Assembly: GCA_032718475.1 (NCBI GenBank)
Contig: JAUCBJ010006880.1
Location: 50,218-114,217, forward strand
Length of the DNA: 64,000 bases
Reading direction: 5' to 3'
Source of the DNA: Nemertoderma westbladi
Taxonomy: Eukaryota; Xenacoelomorpha; Nemertodermatida; Nemertodermatidae
The notes below the pieces were generated by a model. That model was not told the origin of the DNA. It did no database searches and worked only from the letters and a program-made list of their open reading frames with translations. Positions 1 to 10,160 of this stretch are shown here, piece after piece (the stretch's first letter is position 1; each line of letters starts with the position of its first letter). The position numbers were made by a program, and so were the translations under genes.

Positions 1-12
1 CCACCTGTTACA

Positions 13-1983
13 ATGGAAACTCCTACTCAACAACAAGACTACCAACTGCCTCAAAATTTCCCATTGTCACCATTTTTCTTCTCTACTTTAGATACGTGCG
101 ATTTAAATGAGCTGGAATTATTAAATGGAGATGTTAGTCTTGGTGATACACAAATATATAATGACATCCCCCAACCCCAACCTTTTCTTCATTCAGAATC
201 TTTACCAGGTCCAAACGTAGACCAAGCACCTGATGCAAATTCTGGACCTCGGAAACGAAGACGATTTGCCAATCCTGAGGAGTGGGTCAGAGAGAAAAAT
301 AAAAAAGCACGGATGCAGGGTTTGGAATATGAAGGGGTTGTAAAGGGGGAAAAGGCCACTAAGGTTTTAAGATCTGTGGGTGCAGGGTGTAACTCACAAG
401 CATGTGAAAAACAATATGGGTATTATTGTAGAGATATATCACAAGATCAGCGTGCGGCAATTCATAAAAATTTTCTATCTATGAATTGGGACCAACGAAA
501 AGTGTGGGTGGCCACAATGGTAGATAAAAAGATACCAAACAAACAACGAGCCACAGGAAAATCCCATACATTTAAATACAATTTAAAGGTAGATGATAAA
601 CGATTTTCAGTTTGTAAAAAAATGTTCATAGATACTATAGCAATGTCAGGTACAACAATACACAATTGGCTGAACTCATTTGAGAATACTGGCACAGTTC
701 CAGCTCCAGGAAAGTTCCCAACAAAATCTCATAATAATGCGATAGCAAGGCAGCATGTTGTGGAATTCTTAGACAATCTTCCCAAGATGCCATCTCATTA
801 CTGTAGGGCACATACCACTCGATTGTATGTAGAACCTCAGTTTAAAACTAAAAAAGCTTTGTATGATTTATATTGTCAAAATGTCACAGAAAAATATAAC
901 GATGGTAATATTATGAGCTCGACTTCGTTTTTCAATGAAAGTGAAAATTTGAAAATTTCCCTTTTTGCCCCTAAAAAAGACCAATGCGATACGTGTGTGG
1001 CATTCGAACATCAAAATATTAGTAAAGGCGAATATGAGGAACACATGAATCGCCGGAGTAGTTTGAGGGCTGAGAAGGAGGCAGACAAAGAGAGAGGTAT
1101 AGAAGCAAATGGCGATGGACTTATTGTTATAATGGTTGATGTGGAAGCAGTTGTATTGACCCCGTATGTTCAAGCAAGTGATGCCTACTACCGATCAAAG
1201 TTGTCGACGCACAACTACACTGTTTATAATTGTGTAAGTAAAAGTGCAACCTGTTATATTTGGAACGAGACAGAGGGCAATGTAGATGGAGAAGATTACG
1301 GATCCTGTCTGTATGATTACATAGTCCAATTAAATTTGAAACCGAAATCAACGCTAATTATCTGGAGTGATGGTTGTGGAACACAAAATCGATGTGCACC
1401 TCTTGCGAATATCTTACAATATCTTGCATTGAAACTGGATTTAATAATAATTCAAAAATACCTAGAAAAGGGACATACGCAAATGGAGGTGGATACAATT
1501 CATTCAGTAATAGAAAGAGCGAAAAAGCATAGGGATATATACGCCCCATCTAGCTTTGTTGAGTTTGTACGTGGTTGCAGATCTAAACAACCTCTGGTCA
1601 TTAACTATGTTGACCACACTTTCTTCAAGACTTTTAAAGCCATTGCTCTAATTTCTGACATTCGGCCAGGAAAGAAAAAAGGCGATCCAATGGTAGTTAA
1701 CCTTCGTTCACTGAAATACTCTAAAAGTGGGGACACGCCCTTATATAAGTTAAACATAGGAGACCAATGGCAAGTGCTACCAGTTCGAAATCCGATGCAA
1801 GTGACATTACATAAGGAATCGATTCAAGATCTGGAAAATAAAATACTTGCAACATATAATTCCAGACTTTCAATATCCGAGAGAAAATATAATGATCTCC
1901 AGGCTTTGAAGATGGTGATAGACAAAGAATATCATAAATTCTACGATGAAATACCGCATGGGGCCGCTTCTGAATGTGACTGA
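13..1983 (+). CDS. Transposase-like protein (DUF7869-type, putative RNase H-fold)
   Basis: An uninterrupted 656-codon ORF. The N-terminal ~75 residues are low complexity, followed by a basic stretch (RKRRRF) that could act as a nuclear signal. A CDTC motif near residue 325 may bind metal. The C-terminal half carries three spaced acidic motifs: MVDVEAV near residue 375, WSDGCGTQNR near 453, and GHTQMEVDTIHSVIERA near 487-503. This D...D...H/E/D arrangement is what I know from a large family of uncharacterised invertebrate proteins (DUF7869-like) thought to derive from DDE-type transposases; assigning catalysis is inference. The ATG lies 12 bases from the window edge, so an upstream exon or longer N terminus cannot be excluded. 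No terminal inverted repeats were found around it, so it may be a domesticated or host-spread copy. The intact frame suggests recent activity or selection. Confidence 0.6.
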   Translation: METPTQQQDYQLPQNFPLSPFFFSTLDTCDLNELELLNGDVSLGDTQIYNDIPQPQPFLHSESLPGPNVDQAPDANSGPRKRRRFANPEEWVREKNKKARMQGLEYEGVVKGEKATKVLRSVGAGCNSQACEKQYGYYCRDISQDQRAAIHKNFLSMNWDQRKVWVATMVDKKIPNKQRATGKSHTFKYNLKVDDKRFSVCKKMFIDTIAMSGTTIHNWLNSFENTGTVPAPGKFPTKSHNNAIARQHVVEFLDNLPKMPSHYCRAHTTRLYVEPQFKTKKALYDLYCQNVTEKYNDGNIMSSTSFFNESENLKISLFAPKKDQCDTCVAFEHQNISKGEYEEHMNRRSSLRAEKEADKERGIEANGDGLIVIMVDVEAVVLTPYVQASDAYYRSKLSTHNYTVYNCVSKSATCYIWNETEGNVDGEDYGSCLYDYIVQLNLKPKSTLIIWSDGCGTQNRCAPLANILQYLALKLDLIIIQKYLEKGHTQMEVDTIHSVIERAKKHRDIYAPSSFVEFVRGCRSKQPLVINYVDHTFFKTFKAIALISDIRPGKKKGDPMVVNLRSLKYSKSGDTPLYKLNIGDQWQVLPVRNPMQVTLHKESIQDLENKILATYNSRLSISERKYNDLQALKMVIDKEYHKFYDEIPHGAASECD

Positions 1984-3939
1984 TCTAGACTCCTAAACTA
2001 ACTATTGGGACAATATTGATAATTATTAAATTTGTTTACATCGATAAAAGTAGCTCTGTGATCCGTGCAATAATATTCATTCATATTGGCTAATTATTTG
2101 AATTAATTTTCAAATATTATTTTATTAACCATAATATTTCTTCTTGAATATTACCTTGGGTGATACCAGATACATTAAAGACAGGGATAAATCATGGATG
2201 CTTAAATCATTGTAAATGCCGCCGCTCCCTCACCTCACGATGAGATATGTCCAACTATGCACCCTTTCCACAGCCCCCCTCCCCCAGTGTTGAGGTACGT
2301 CCGACTACACTCCCCCCAAAATACCACCCCATGTCCGACTTCAAACCCTTCCCCCTGACGTTTGTCTGATTATTCTCCCCACCAACCACACCCCCCCCCC
2401 CCCCGCCCACCCTCCTATACGCCATGGAGGTATGTCTAACTACCATCCCCACTATGAGCTATGTCTGACTAACCCCACACACCCCCCCCCCCCCCCCCCA
2501 ACCCGGATAATATCATGTTATCATGAAATATTTTACTATTACATCTACAGGATATCCCATTTTTACCCTAGAAATAAAATAATAAATTTGGATAACCCCA
2601 TATTGTTTCATTGCAAATTCGGATATCTGAAATAAAAGGAATTGCAAAATGGGGTATCCCCTAATTAAACACCTTAATTAACACTAATTGCCATAAATAT
2701 TTGTAATTAGTTACCAGATTCGATGGAAGGAATGAATTTACAGTTATCACCAAATTCTCATTTTCTATATTAGAAAAAAATTGTTTTTTTCGTCTCCTGG
2801 ACATTGCCAAAATCTCGGATATACCATTTTGTTTTTTGACCATCGATATGTACCATAGCACATACGCATAAGCACATACCACCACCCTCTGGTAAAATCA
2901 ATGTTTCCTCAACTGATTCACATCTGGAACACAACTTGCCATAAGATTTGCATCTCTGATTATAATTACTTATCATCAATTAGAATATCGTAATAAATAC
3001 GGTTTCGAACATCTGTTTGAGTTATTGATTATATGTATATTATATATATGAATTAATTCAATTTGAATGTAACAGCCATTCTTATCTACATCTACTATGT
3101 TTATGTATGTATTTATGATTTTGTATTAATATTTGTAAATATTTGTATATATTGACTAGGAATAACTGTTTCATGTTATGTAACTATTTCTTGTGAAGTT
3201 AACTTGTGAATAATATGTTGCTCATTAATGGCGGCGTTGTAAAGTTCAAACAATTACGGAGTAAAAACAGTAAGTAACATTGAAGGCTCCTCTAATAATA
3301 TTGTAAATGCAATCAATAAAAAAGCCTGGCAGCAATGATACACATATGCAGTTACATATCCAACTCCATTAGTTAGAACAACATGCATTATGCATAACAT
3401 ACAAATATTCATATCTGATTACATATCATACTTGTAGGATTAAATTGCTTCAGCGAATCAGGTCAAAGTTGGTTATTGTTAAAAATTGTTTATTGTAAAC
3501 AATTTTATTTATAATATTAAAAGTATTTGTTTCATTCAACTCCTCAATTACAATAATGATTGAAGCAGCGATGTTTCGTCACATGTTTATAGTTTAACAC
3601 ATAGTTTATCTTTCAACATGTCAATCAATATTTATGGTGAAGAAAATTCATAATTTGAACGTTATTATTAATAACTATTAATTATTTACAGTCCATTCCA
3701 TCAGTACAACTGTATATAGCATATATGTTTGCTCTTTTATCACGTATAACACGAAATCGCTTTGCGCAAATCTAACAACAACACAATATCCAGGGTAGGA
3801 TTATAACAAAATATATATCCTTTTTTTCTCTCCATTGGGAAATATCGCCCCATGGCGTTTGACGGCTGACTGCCGCTTCCCTATTGCAGTTTTTAAATTG
3901 GTCCATGTGGTCAAATGGGTCAAGCGAATAATGCCTATT
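1984..3939. other. Gene-free AT-rich stretch with C-rich low-complexity block
   Basis: No coding region recognised. Positions 2240-2505 hold a degenerate C-rich repeat in which runs of C alternate with variants of ggtatgtctgactac, plus two long C runs (about 2391-2404 and 2480-2499). The rest is AT-rich, with scattered aataaa hexamers that could serve as polyadenylation signals for the upstream ORF. Short ORFs here are low-complexity artefacts. Confidence 0.6.
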
Positions 3940-3948
3940 GGGGCGTAG

Positions 3949-4336
3949 TCGCTGTGCCGACAGAAGTGCCGACACAGGTGCCGATAGAGGTGCCGACATA
4001 GGTGCCGTGCCGAGACAGGTGCCCACACAGGTGCCGACGTAGGTTGCCGACACAGCTGCCGACACAAGTGCCGACACAGGTGCCGATACAAATGCCGACA
4101 CAGGTGCCGATATAGGTGCCGACACAGGTGCCGATACAAATGCCGACACAGGTGCCGATATAGGTGCCGACACAGGTGCCGACATAGGTGCCAACACAGG
4201 TGCCGACACAGGTGCCGACACAGGTGCCGACATAGGTGCCGACATAGGTGCCGACACAGGTGCCGACACAGGTGCCGACACAGGTGCCGACACAAGTGCC
4301 GACACAGTTGCCGACATAGGTGCCAACATAGTGGCC
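3949..4336. repeat. 12-bp tandem repeat array, left arm
   Basis: About 32 copies of a 12-bp unit (gtgccgacacag and variants with t/a changes at two positions). Because the unit is a multiple of three, all frames stay open on one strand and yield spurious Cys-Arg-His-Leu and Ser-Ala-Pro-Val repeat peptides. These are not considered proteins. Confidence 0.9.
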
Positions 4337-5107
4337 GACTTACGCACTCCAGGTTTCTCTCATTATGTTTATCTCACTAAATGGCTTACCTTGTTGTGAC
4401 GTTATATACTGTCTATTTGTAACTTTCAGAAAAATCAAATTCCAAAAGCTTTATGTGGCAGATTAACCCCGTCGGCACTATGCAAAGGTTTCACACGTCA
4501 AAAAATATTTTATATTTGTACCATACCTGAAGACCCCATGCGATAGGGACACAAATGTTGTATAATATGTTAATATAGAAATTATTCCTTTTCAGCAAAA
4601 TCATTCAGAAGACTTTAAACAAGCGAATACATATGGCACAAGGAGTCTAAACAATTACCCATTTATATTATCATCATGTGTCAGTCTAAACTATATTTAA
4701 AAATTATTATAATTCTACGGTGGTAGTCGAATACCGCAACCATAGGTATACGGGGCTGGGGGTGGGGGGGGGGGGGGGGTGGGGGCTCCCCAGTGCCCCC
4801 GGAACCAATTATTGGGGAGAAATAGTGGAGAGAGAGGGAGCTGTAATAAACAGGAGAATAAATTGAAATTGAAAATTATTTTTTTAAGCAAAAAAATAAC
4901 AATTGGAAATTTGAGACAATAATAATAATTACAATTAGTTTACGTAATTGTACAAGTACTAGTGGAAGTTATACAATATGGGGGGGGGGGGGGGGGGTTA
5001 CAACTTATTATACCGGCGGATAGAATGCGATTGTTTGTTGCCGCTTTTAAATTTTGCTCTTGTAGGTCACCCCTACCCTTTTTGGCGGGTCGGGAGCAAT
5101 GTTCCTG

Positions 5108-5412
5108 TGTCTGCACCTGTGTCGCTTACCTGTGTCGGCACCTATGTCGGCACCTATGTCGGCACCTGTGTCGGCACCTGTGTCGGCACCTGTGTCGGCA
5201 CCTGTGTCGGCACCTATGTCGGTACCTGTGTCGGCACCCGTGTCGGCACCTATGTCGGTACCTATGTCGGCTCCTGTGTCGGCACCTGTGTCGGCAACTG
5301 TGTCGGCACCTATGTCGGCACCTGTGTCGGCAACTGTGTCGGCACCTGTGTCGGCAACTGTGTCGGCACCTGTGTCGGCAATTGTGTCGACACCTGTGTC
5401 GGCACACCGTCT
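5108..5412. repeat. 12-bp tandem repeat array, right arm (inverted)
   Basis: About 25 copies of ctgtgtcggcac, the reverse complement of the left-arm unit, with the same kinds of variant (ctatgtcggcac, ctgtgtcggcaa). The spurious repeat ORFs in this block have the same explanation. Confidence 0.9.
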
Positions 5413-5419
5413 ACGCCCA

Positions 5420-8158
5420 GCTACTGGCTACACGGGTACAATAATTATTAATAACAGTAGGCCTGCAGCATACAACAACAGTAAACACTGGTGGGAAATT
5501 ATTGTGTAGGCCTATGTCGGTTTATTTCTCCCTAGTACAGTAGTCCGGCAGATATTGCATTATACCTAGCCTAGAAGTACTTAATAAATATTTTTTAAGT
5601 AGATTATATTGTTGTTATCAAAAAATGCGACTGATGTTCAACTGTTATCATTCACCAGTGATCCTTGACCAAACTGTGTTGAAGTTACATTAGCGCCAGA
5701 GACCAGATAGCATTCACATTACCCCTACCAAGGCCGGGAGTATCCTAAGAAGACATTTAAATGGCGACGCGACATACTCCATCTTCATCTGTTCTATACA
5801 CGTTCGTGTGGCCTTCGCGCAGCACGAGGCTTAGTTATGAGATACAGATTAATATTGAGCGATTCTACTGTATCACAAACTCGGTATTTAAGAAATTTAA
5901 CAAAACACCAGTAAATCAAAGAGAGGGGAATAAAGCCCCCCCCCCCCCCCCCCCCACCCTTCAACCTCCCTCTTAATCTGCACCACCCCAACCCAAAAGC
6001 GCACACAGGATTGATGAAAGGCAGGTATAATCAGAAATTTGTGTTTTAAAAGTAATATGTTATATTTTTTTATTTTAATATAACACAAAATAGAACTGGA
6101 AGCGATTCACAAATATACAAACAGCACAAATTTCTAGCAAAAATAATTAAAGATCGCATATTATTTAATTTATTTAACCATCAAAGAAATCAATAAACTC
6201 ATGTTATTGGTAACATGTTAAACTCATAAGTAATATATTAAATATTTTAGGCGTGGAGGCGACCCAATTTGTAAGAAATATTAAAACTTACCTTATGCCG
6301 ATAGTATTGATACTGAAATATTAATTTATCATGTCAACGCCTCAACGAAATTATTTAGCTAATTATTCTAAAGAATCACGATTAAATACTCAGCCAATCA
6401 TTTTGTAAGGTAAACACAATAAGCAAGGTTAAGCTCTCTTATTAGTCTGGCTCATTACATTGCTGCCTAATGAGTAGTGGTGAGCTGGTGGTTGGACTGG
6501 TTCCCAGTTAGGCTAGTCAATAGCAAGCATGCCTTGGAATAAGGGAGCTAGTGTAGAGTGACGGCTGACGGGGTATTTTAATAACTTAATTACGTTTAGA
6601 TCAATTAAAAACACATTTCTTAAAGCAAATCACTTGAACTAATTAAAAACTATAATGGAATGGGGTATGGGGATTACAGCTGTATAATTTTTAAGTATAA
6701 TTATTTATATCTTATACTATAAAATAATTAATTTCCATTAAAAGTCATGTTGAAAATGCTGTTTTTACCCTAACAAACTTAATTAATTTTAATTTAATTA
6801 ATTAACTGCTATTATCTTAGCTTCTCGAAGGCCACACGCAAATTCAACTTGGAAAATTTCTAAACTTTTGCCAGACTACATGTGTACCAAGTTTGGATAG
6901 ATTTCATCGAGATTTGGCTGAGTTATTAACGTTTAAAATTGAACACAACAGAACGACAGAAAACAGACACACGATTGAGTTAGTGGTACCCGTATGCTAA
7001 GCTTGCTTACTTTCGTGGCTCGCCCCACAATACGGCTTCATTTTCTTTGAATGCCAGCCTTTCTCTAGCAGTAGGCCTAGTCTGTAAATATTGAGTTGTT
7101 ACCATCTGTTAATTTCCAACAGTAAATTTATTACTAAAATATATGCAAGCAATCGGATGAATTGTCTTAACCGTTTCCTGGAGACAATTTTTTAATTGAA
7201 ATTATACAAAACCCTTATAGATGCAAACTGGGCATCAGTGGGATTATTGATCACATTTCCTACCAAAATCATCCAAAACATTTACTATATACAGTAGGCC
7301 TTCTCCCATTCATAGGCGTACGAGGCTGGGGGGGGGGGGGGGAATCAGAGTTGGGCGATAAATCCGGGAAGGGAGAATTGGGCGATAAAATATAATAAAA
7401 GGAAGAATGAGAGGGATGATAGAGTGAAAAAGAAATCGAAATCTCAACTTAAAAATAGCAATTCAACACAAATTTATGTAATAAAAATGTTGCTACTACT
7501 GTAGTAACCAGATTCATAGTAGTAGTCACTTACACGTACATCGCGCTATAAAAACTTGAGAATTGGGCAATGCTGGTTACTGGCAGCCCATAAAACAGGC
7601 AGCAGCATAATTAATGGCGTTTACCCAAACTGACAGTAATAGAGTAGGCCTACACTCACTACATATTGCATTTATAAAGTACACATACAATAATTGTAAT
7701 TATAAATAGTTCAGGCTGTTTATAGTTCAGACATTTTTAATAATATAATATTCACTTATAATGTTACAGGTATACACTTTTACTTAAAATGTTAAATAAT
7801 CACAGTTTACTACCGGTAGTTTTTTTTTACACAATTGTTATACTGTAATGTTAAACAACGCAGTTTAATTTCCATGTAGGCCTACAGTACACTGTACAGT
7901 TCATCTCTACGTGGGCGTTCTATCTTTTATGGAAGTGTTATGATTCTATTATAATAGTTTAGTCTATCTAGTACTCACTTGTGATTATACTAATTTAATT
8001 ATTACAGTAGGCCTACATAGCCTACAGGTATGCCAAATTTAGTTTGAGGAACCGGGTATTTTGTGGGATGGATGTAGAATGATGTTTGGTTGGGGGGAGG
8101 TGCATTTTGTTGGATGTGGGAATGTTTACAAAAAAATTTTTTTTTTTTGGTGGTAGGT

Positions 8159-8189
<31 letters not shown>

Positions 8190-8475
8190 ACGTGAGGGGT
8201 GGGGGCGAAAATATGAGATATTGTTACAGCCCCCAACGCCCCCCCCCCCCCCCCCCCCCCCAACGAAGATGACTCCCGTACGCCTACGCTCCCATGCAAG
8301 GTTCAGTGAAAAACGGCATATATCTGCCGGAATATTGTAGCAAAATCCATATTAACTGCTTCCTCTATATAGTCACTGCTAGGCCTACCTAGTGAACGAG
8401 GGTCTGAATGTTGCCATCACGGGTGCCACTTCATCCCATCAAATATTGAACTGCAACCAGTAGTGGTATCAACTC
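5420..8475. other. Gene-free stretch with long poly-G/poly-C tracts
   Basis: No gene recognised. It holds a C run near 5938-5955, a G run at 7328-7342 preceded by taggcgtacgaggct, a 30-base G run at 8159-8188 and a 23-base C run at 8239-8261 followed by cgtacgcctacg. The same taggcgtacg-type motif next to G tracts (also near 4744) suggests ends of a dispersed repeat family. The stretch around 6830-7010 resembles sequence near 14040-14090 (atgtgtaccaagtttgg), another dispersed repeat. Confidence 0.6.
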
Positions 8476-8869
8476 ATTTTGTTACATTATGTCAACTTAA
8501 CAGCGTTCTGGTAAATTACTCGTAACGCTGCAACCTGCAAAGTACTATTTTGCAGCGTTGTGGCCTATAGGACGGAACGCTGCAAAGTAATTAATGACAT
8601 GGAAACAACTTAAATTACCGTATTCCAGAATGTATTGTCCATTTGTGTTAATGAGTGCTGTTTTGTTATCCACTTTGCAGGTACGGGACTAGCTACTGCT
8701 ACTGTAAGCCTATGTCTGTATGTAATCCATTATGGCGAAACGTCAAATATAAGACATTTTAGAGAAAATGACCAAAGAAAATGGCGACAGTGTTCAGTAA
8801 AACTTAACGGACACAGACGGTGACTAAGTTTGCTTCAGTCGACATAAGTTGACATAATGTAACAAAATT
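8476..8869. mobile_element. Small element with ~25-bp terminal inverted repeats
   Basis: The sequence attttgttacattatgtcaa at 8476 is matched in reverse complement by the stretch ending at 8869, giving near-perfect inverted ends about 390 bp apart. No transposase ORF lies inside, so this would be a non-autonomous DNA element. It shares the core motif aacgctgcaa/gcaaagt with the adjacent hairpin element at 8873-9013. No clear target duplication was found. Confidence 0.5.
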
Positions 8870-8872
8870 ACA

Positions 8873-9013
8873 TACATCATTGCTTGCAAAGGTCACTTTA
8901 CAGCATTAAAGACCCTTGTTTATTTATGTAAACCTCCCTCGCTGCGCTCGCTCGGTACATAAATAAACTCGGGTCGTAACGCTGCAAAGTGCGACTTTGC
9001 AGACAATGATGTA
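8873..9013. mobile_element. Hairpin MITE-like element (~140 bp)
   Basis: The two halves are inverted copies: acatcattgcttgcaaag...tttatttatgta on the left and tacataaataaac...ctttgcagacaatgatgt on the right. They flank a GC-rich loop (ctcgctgcgctcgctcg). Size, symmetry and lack of coding capacity fit a MITE. Confidence 0.6.
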
Positions 9014-9098
9014 AATAGTTATATTGTTATTATGGTTAATTTCCACTGCCCCCCTTATCTGCTGGACGTATTCGGAAGATCGTTATGGAAACCTAATG

Positions 9099-10160
9099 AA
9101 TAGGGTTGGTGCGCGAAAACATTGTTGGGCTAGAGTGGCTAGTCACATACAGCTGTCAAGGTTTTTATAAAAACACGAGCAAACGGTCGAAATGGCGGAT
9201 TTAAGTAAGAGCGGAAAGTTTGAAAATCGGCTGTGATTGGATGCTACATACTGTATTTGACGTCATTACGCAGTGCTCTTATAATTTCTTATATTGTTTT
9301 CAATGGAGGTTGACTTTAGATCCATTAAAATACACATTTAATCTCAATCATTTCACACGCGGCTTATATCAATTGAAAGCAGAGAGTCTTGTGCGTTGCG
9401 TCTTTTGACACCACAATTCATTAAATTCATGGTGATGAACATTTTTTTTGATAAAATGAATCAATTCACAATTATAAACTCGCAGATTGTCTGACCGGTG
9501 GGCAAGGACTCAACCACTCAGCCCTCTCCACCTATTGCATTGCAGTATCGGAGTTTAGGCCTACTGCTGTATTGTTGCTTAATTAAGTTCATTAAATTGA
9601 GTAAACCTACCGCTGTACCTGTACCACTGTTACACTACCGGGTGACCGGTACACATTTCAACTAAATGAACCTAAGCTGCAATACAGCTGCAATACTGTA
9701 CTCTGAACGCCAATAATACAATGCAATAGGTGGATAGGGCTGAATGGTTGAGTCCTTGCATAACACGGTCAGGCAATCTGCGAGTTTATAATTGTGAATT
9801 GATTTATTTAATTATTGTTCATCACCATTAATTTAATTAATTGTCATGTCAAAAGACGCAAAAGACTCTCCGCTTTCAATTGATATAAGCCACGTGTGAA
9901 ATGATTGAGATTAAATGTGTATTTTAATTTTAATGGATCTAAAATCACCCACCATAGAAAACAATATAAGAAATTAGCAGAGCACTGCGTATAATGACGT
10001 CAAATATATAGCCGCCAATCACAGCCGAAATTTTTCAAAATTGGCTTCACGCTCTTACTTAAACCCGCCATTTCGACCGTTCCTCGAGTTTTTTTTACTA
10101 TTCGATTGTTTCTAGCCAAGGTATTCTAGCCCAACAATTTTTTCGCGCTCCATCCCTATT
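9099..10160. mobile_element. Near-palindromic element (~1.06 kb) with tRNA-like stretches
   Basis: The left arm (from aatagggttgg at 9099) and right arm (to ccaaccctatt-like sequence ending at 10160) match in reverse complement along about 500 bp each, with the centre near 9630. Shared blocks include the cggtcgaaatggcgg/ccgccatttcgaccg pair, tgacgtca-containing blocks and the cacctattgcat block. In each arm a stretch (9481-9534 on -, 9729-9800 on +) resembles a tRNA-derived SINE head, with an A-box-like gggctgaatggttgag. Short ORFs are chance. It is probably a foldback or inverted-duplicate non-autonomous element; divergence between arms indicates age. Confidence 0.6.

Larger units (their letters stand above)
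3940..5419. mobile_element. Foldback element A (arms of 12-bp tandem repeats)
   Basis: Two arrays of the same 12-bp unit lie in opposite orientation about 770 bp apart: gtgccgacacag reads forward on the left and ctgtgtcggcac on the right. The outer edges also match as inverted repeats (gggcgtag...tgtgccgaca at 3941, ctacgccc ending at 5418), so the arrays are arms of one element rather than two unrelated minisatellites. The core (4340-5100) has no ORF and carries two G runs of 16 and 18. The architecture matches known foldback elements, including the sea-urchin TU family. No clear target duplication was seen. Mobility is inferred from structure only. Confidence 0.65.

Noticed and set aside
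3772-4347. ORFs encoding Cys-Arg-His-Leu or Ala-Pro-Val-Ser repeat proteins (also at 4962-5509)
   Set aside because: They are translations of a 12-bp tandem array whose length is divisible by three; several frames and both strands stay open at once, as expected without selection.
8086-8340. Glycine/proline-rich small proteins
   Set aside because: Produced by poly-G and poly-C runs.
9220-9408. 62-codon ORF in the 9.2-kb region
   Set aside because: Lies within an arm of a palindromic element and shows no protein-like features.
9729-9800. A functional tRNA gene
   Set aside because: The A-box-like stretch is present but the B box is degenerate and no cloverleaf with paired acceptor stem could be drawn.
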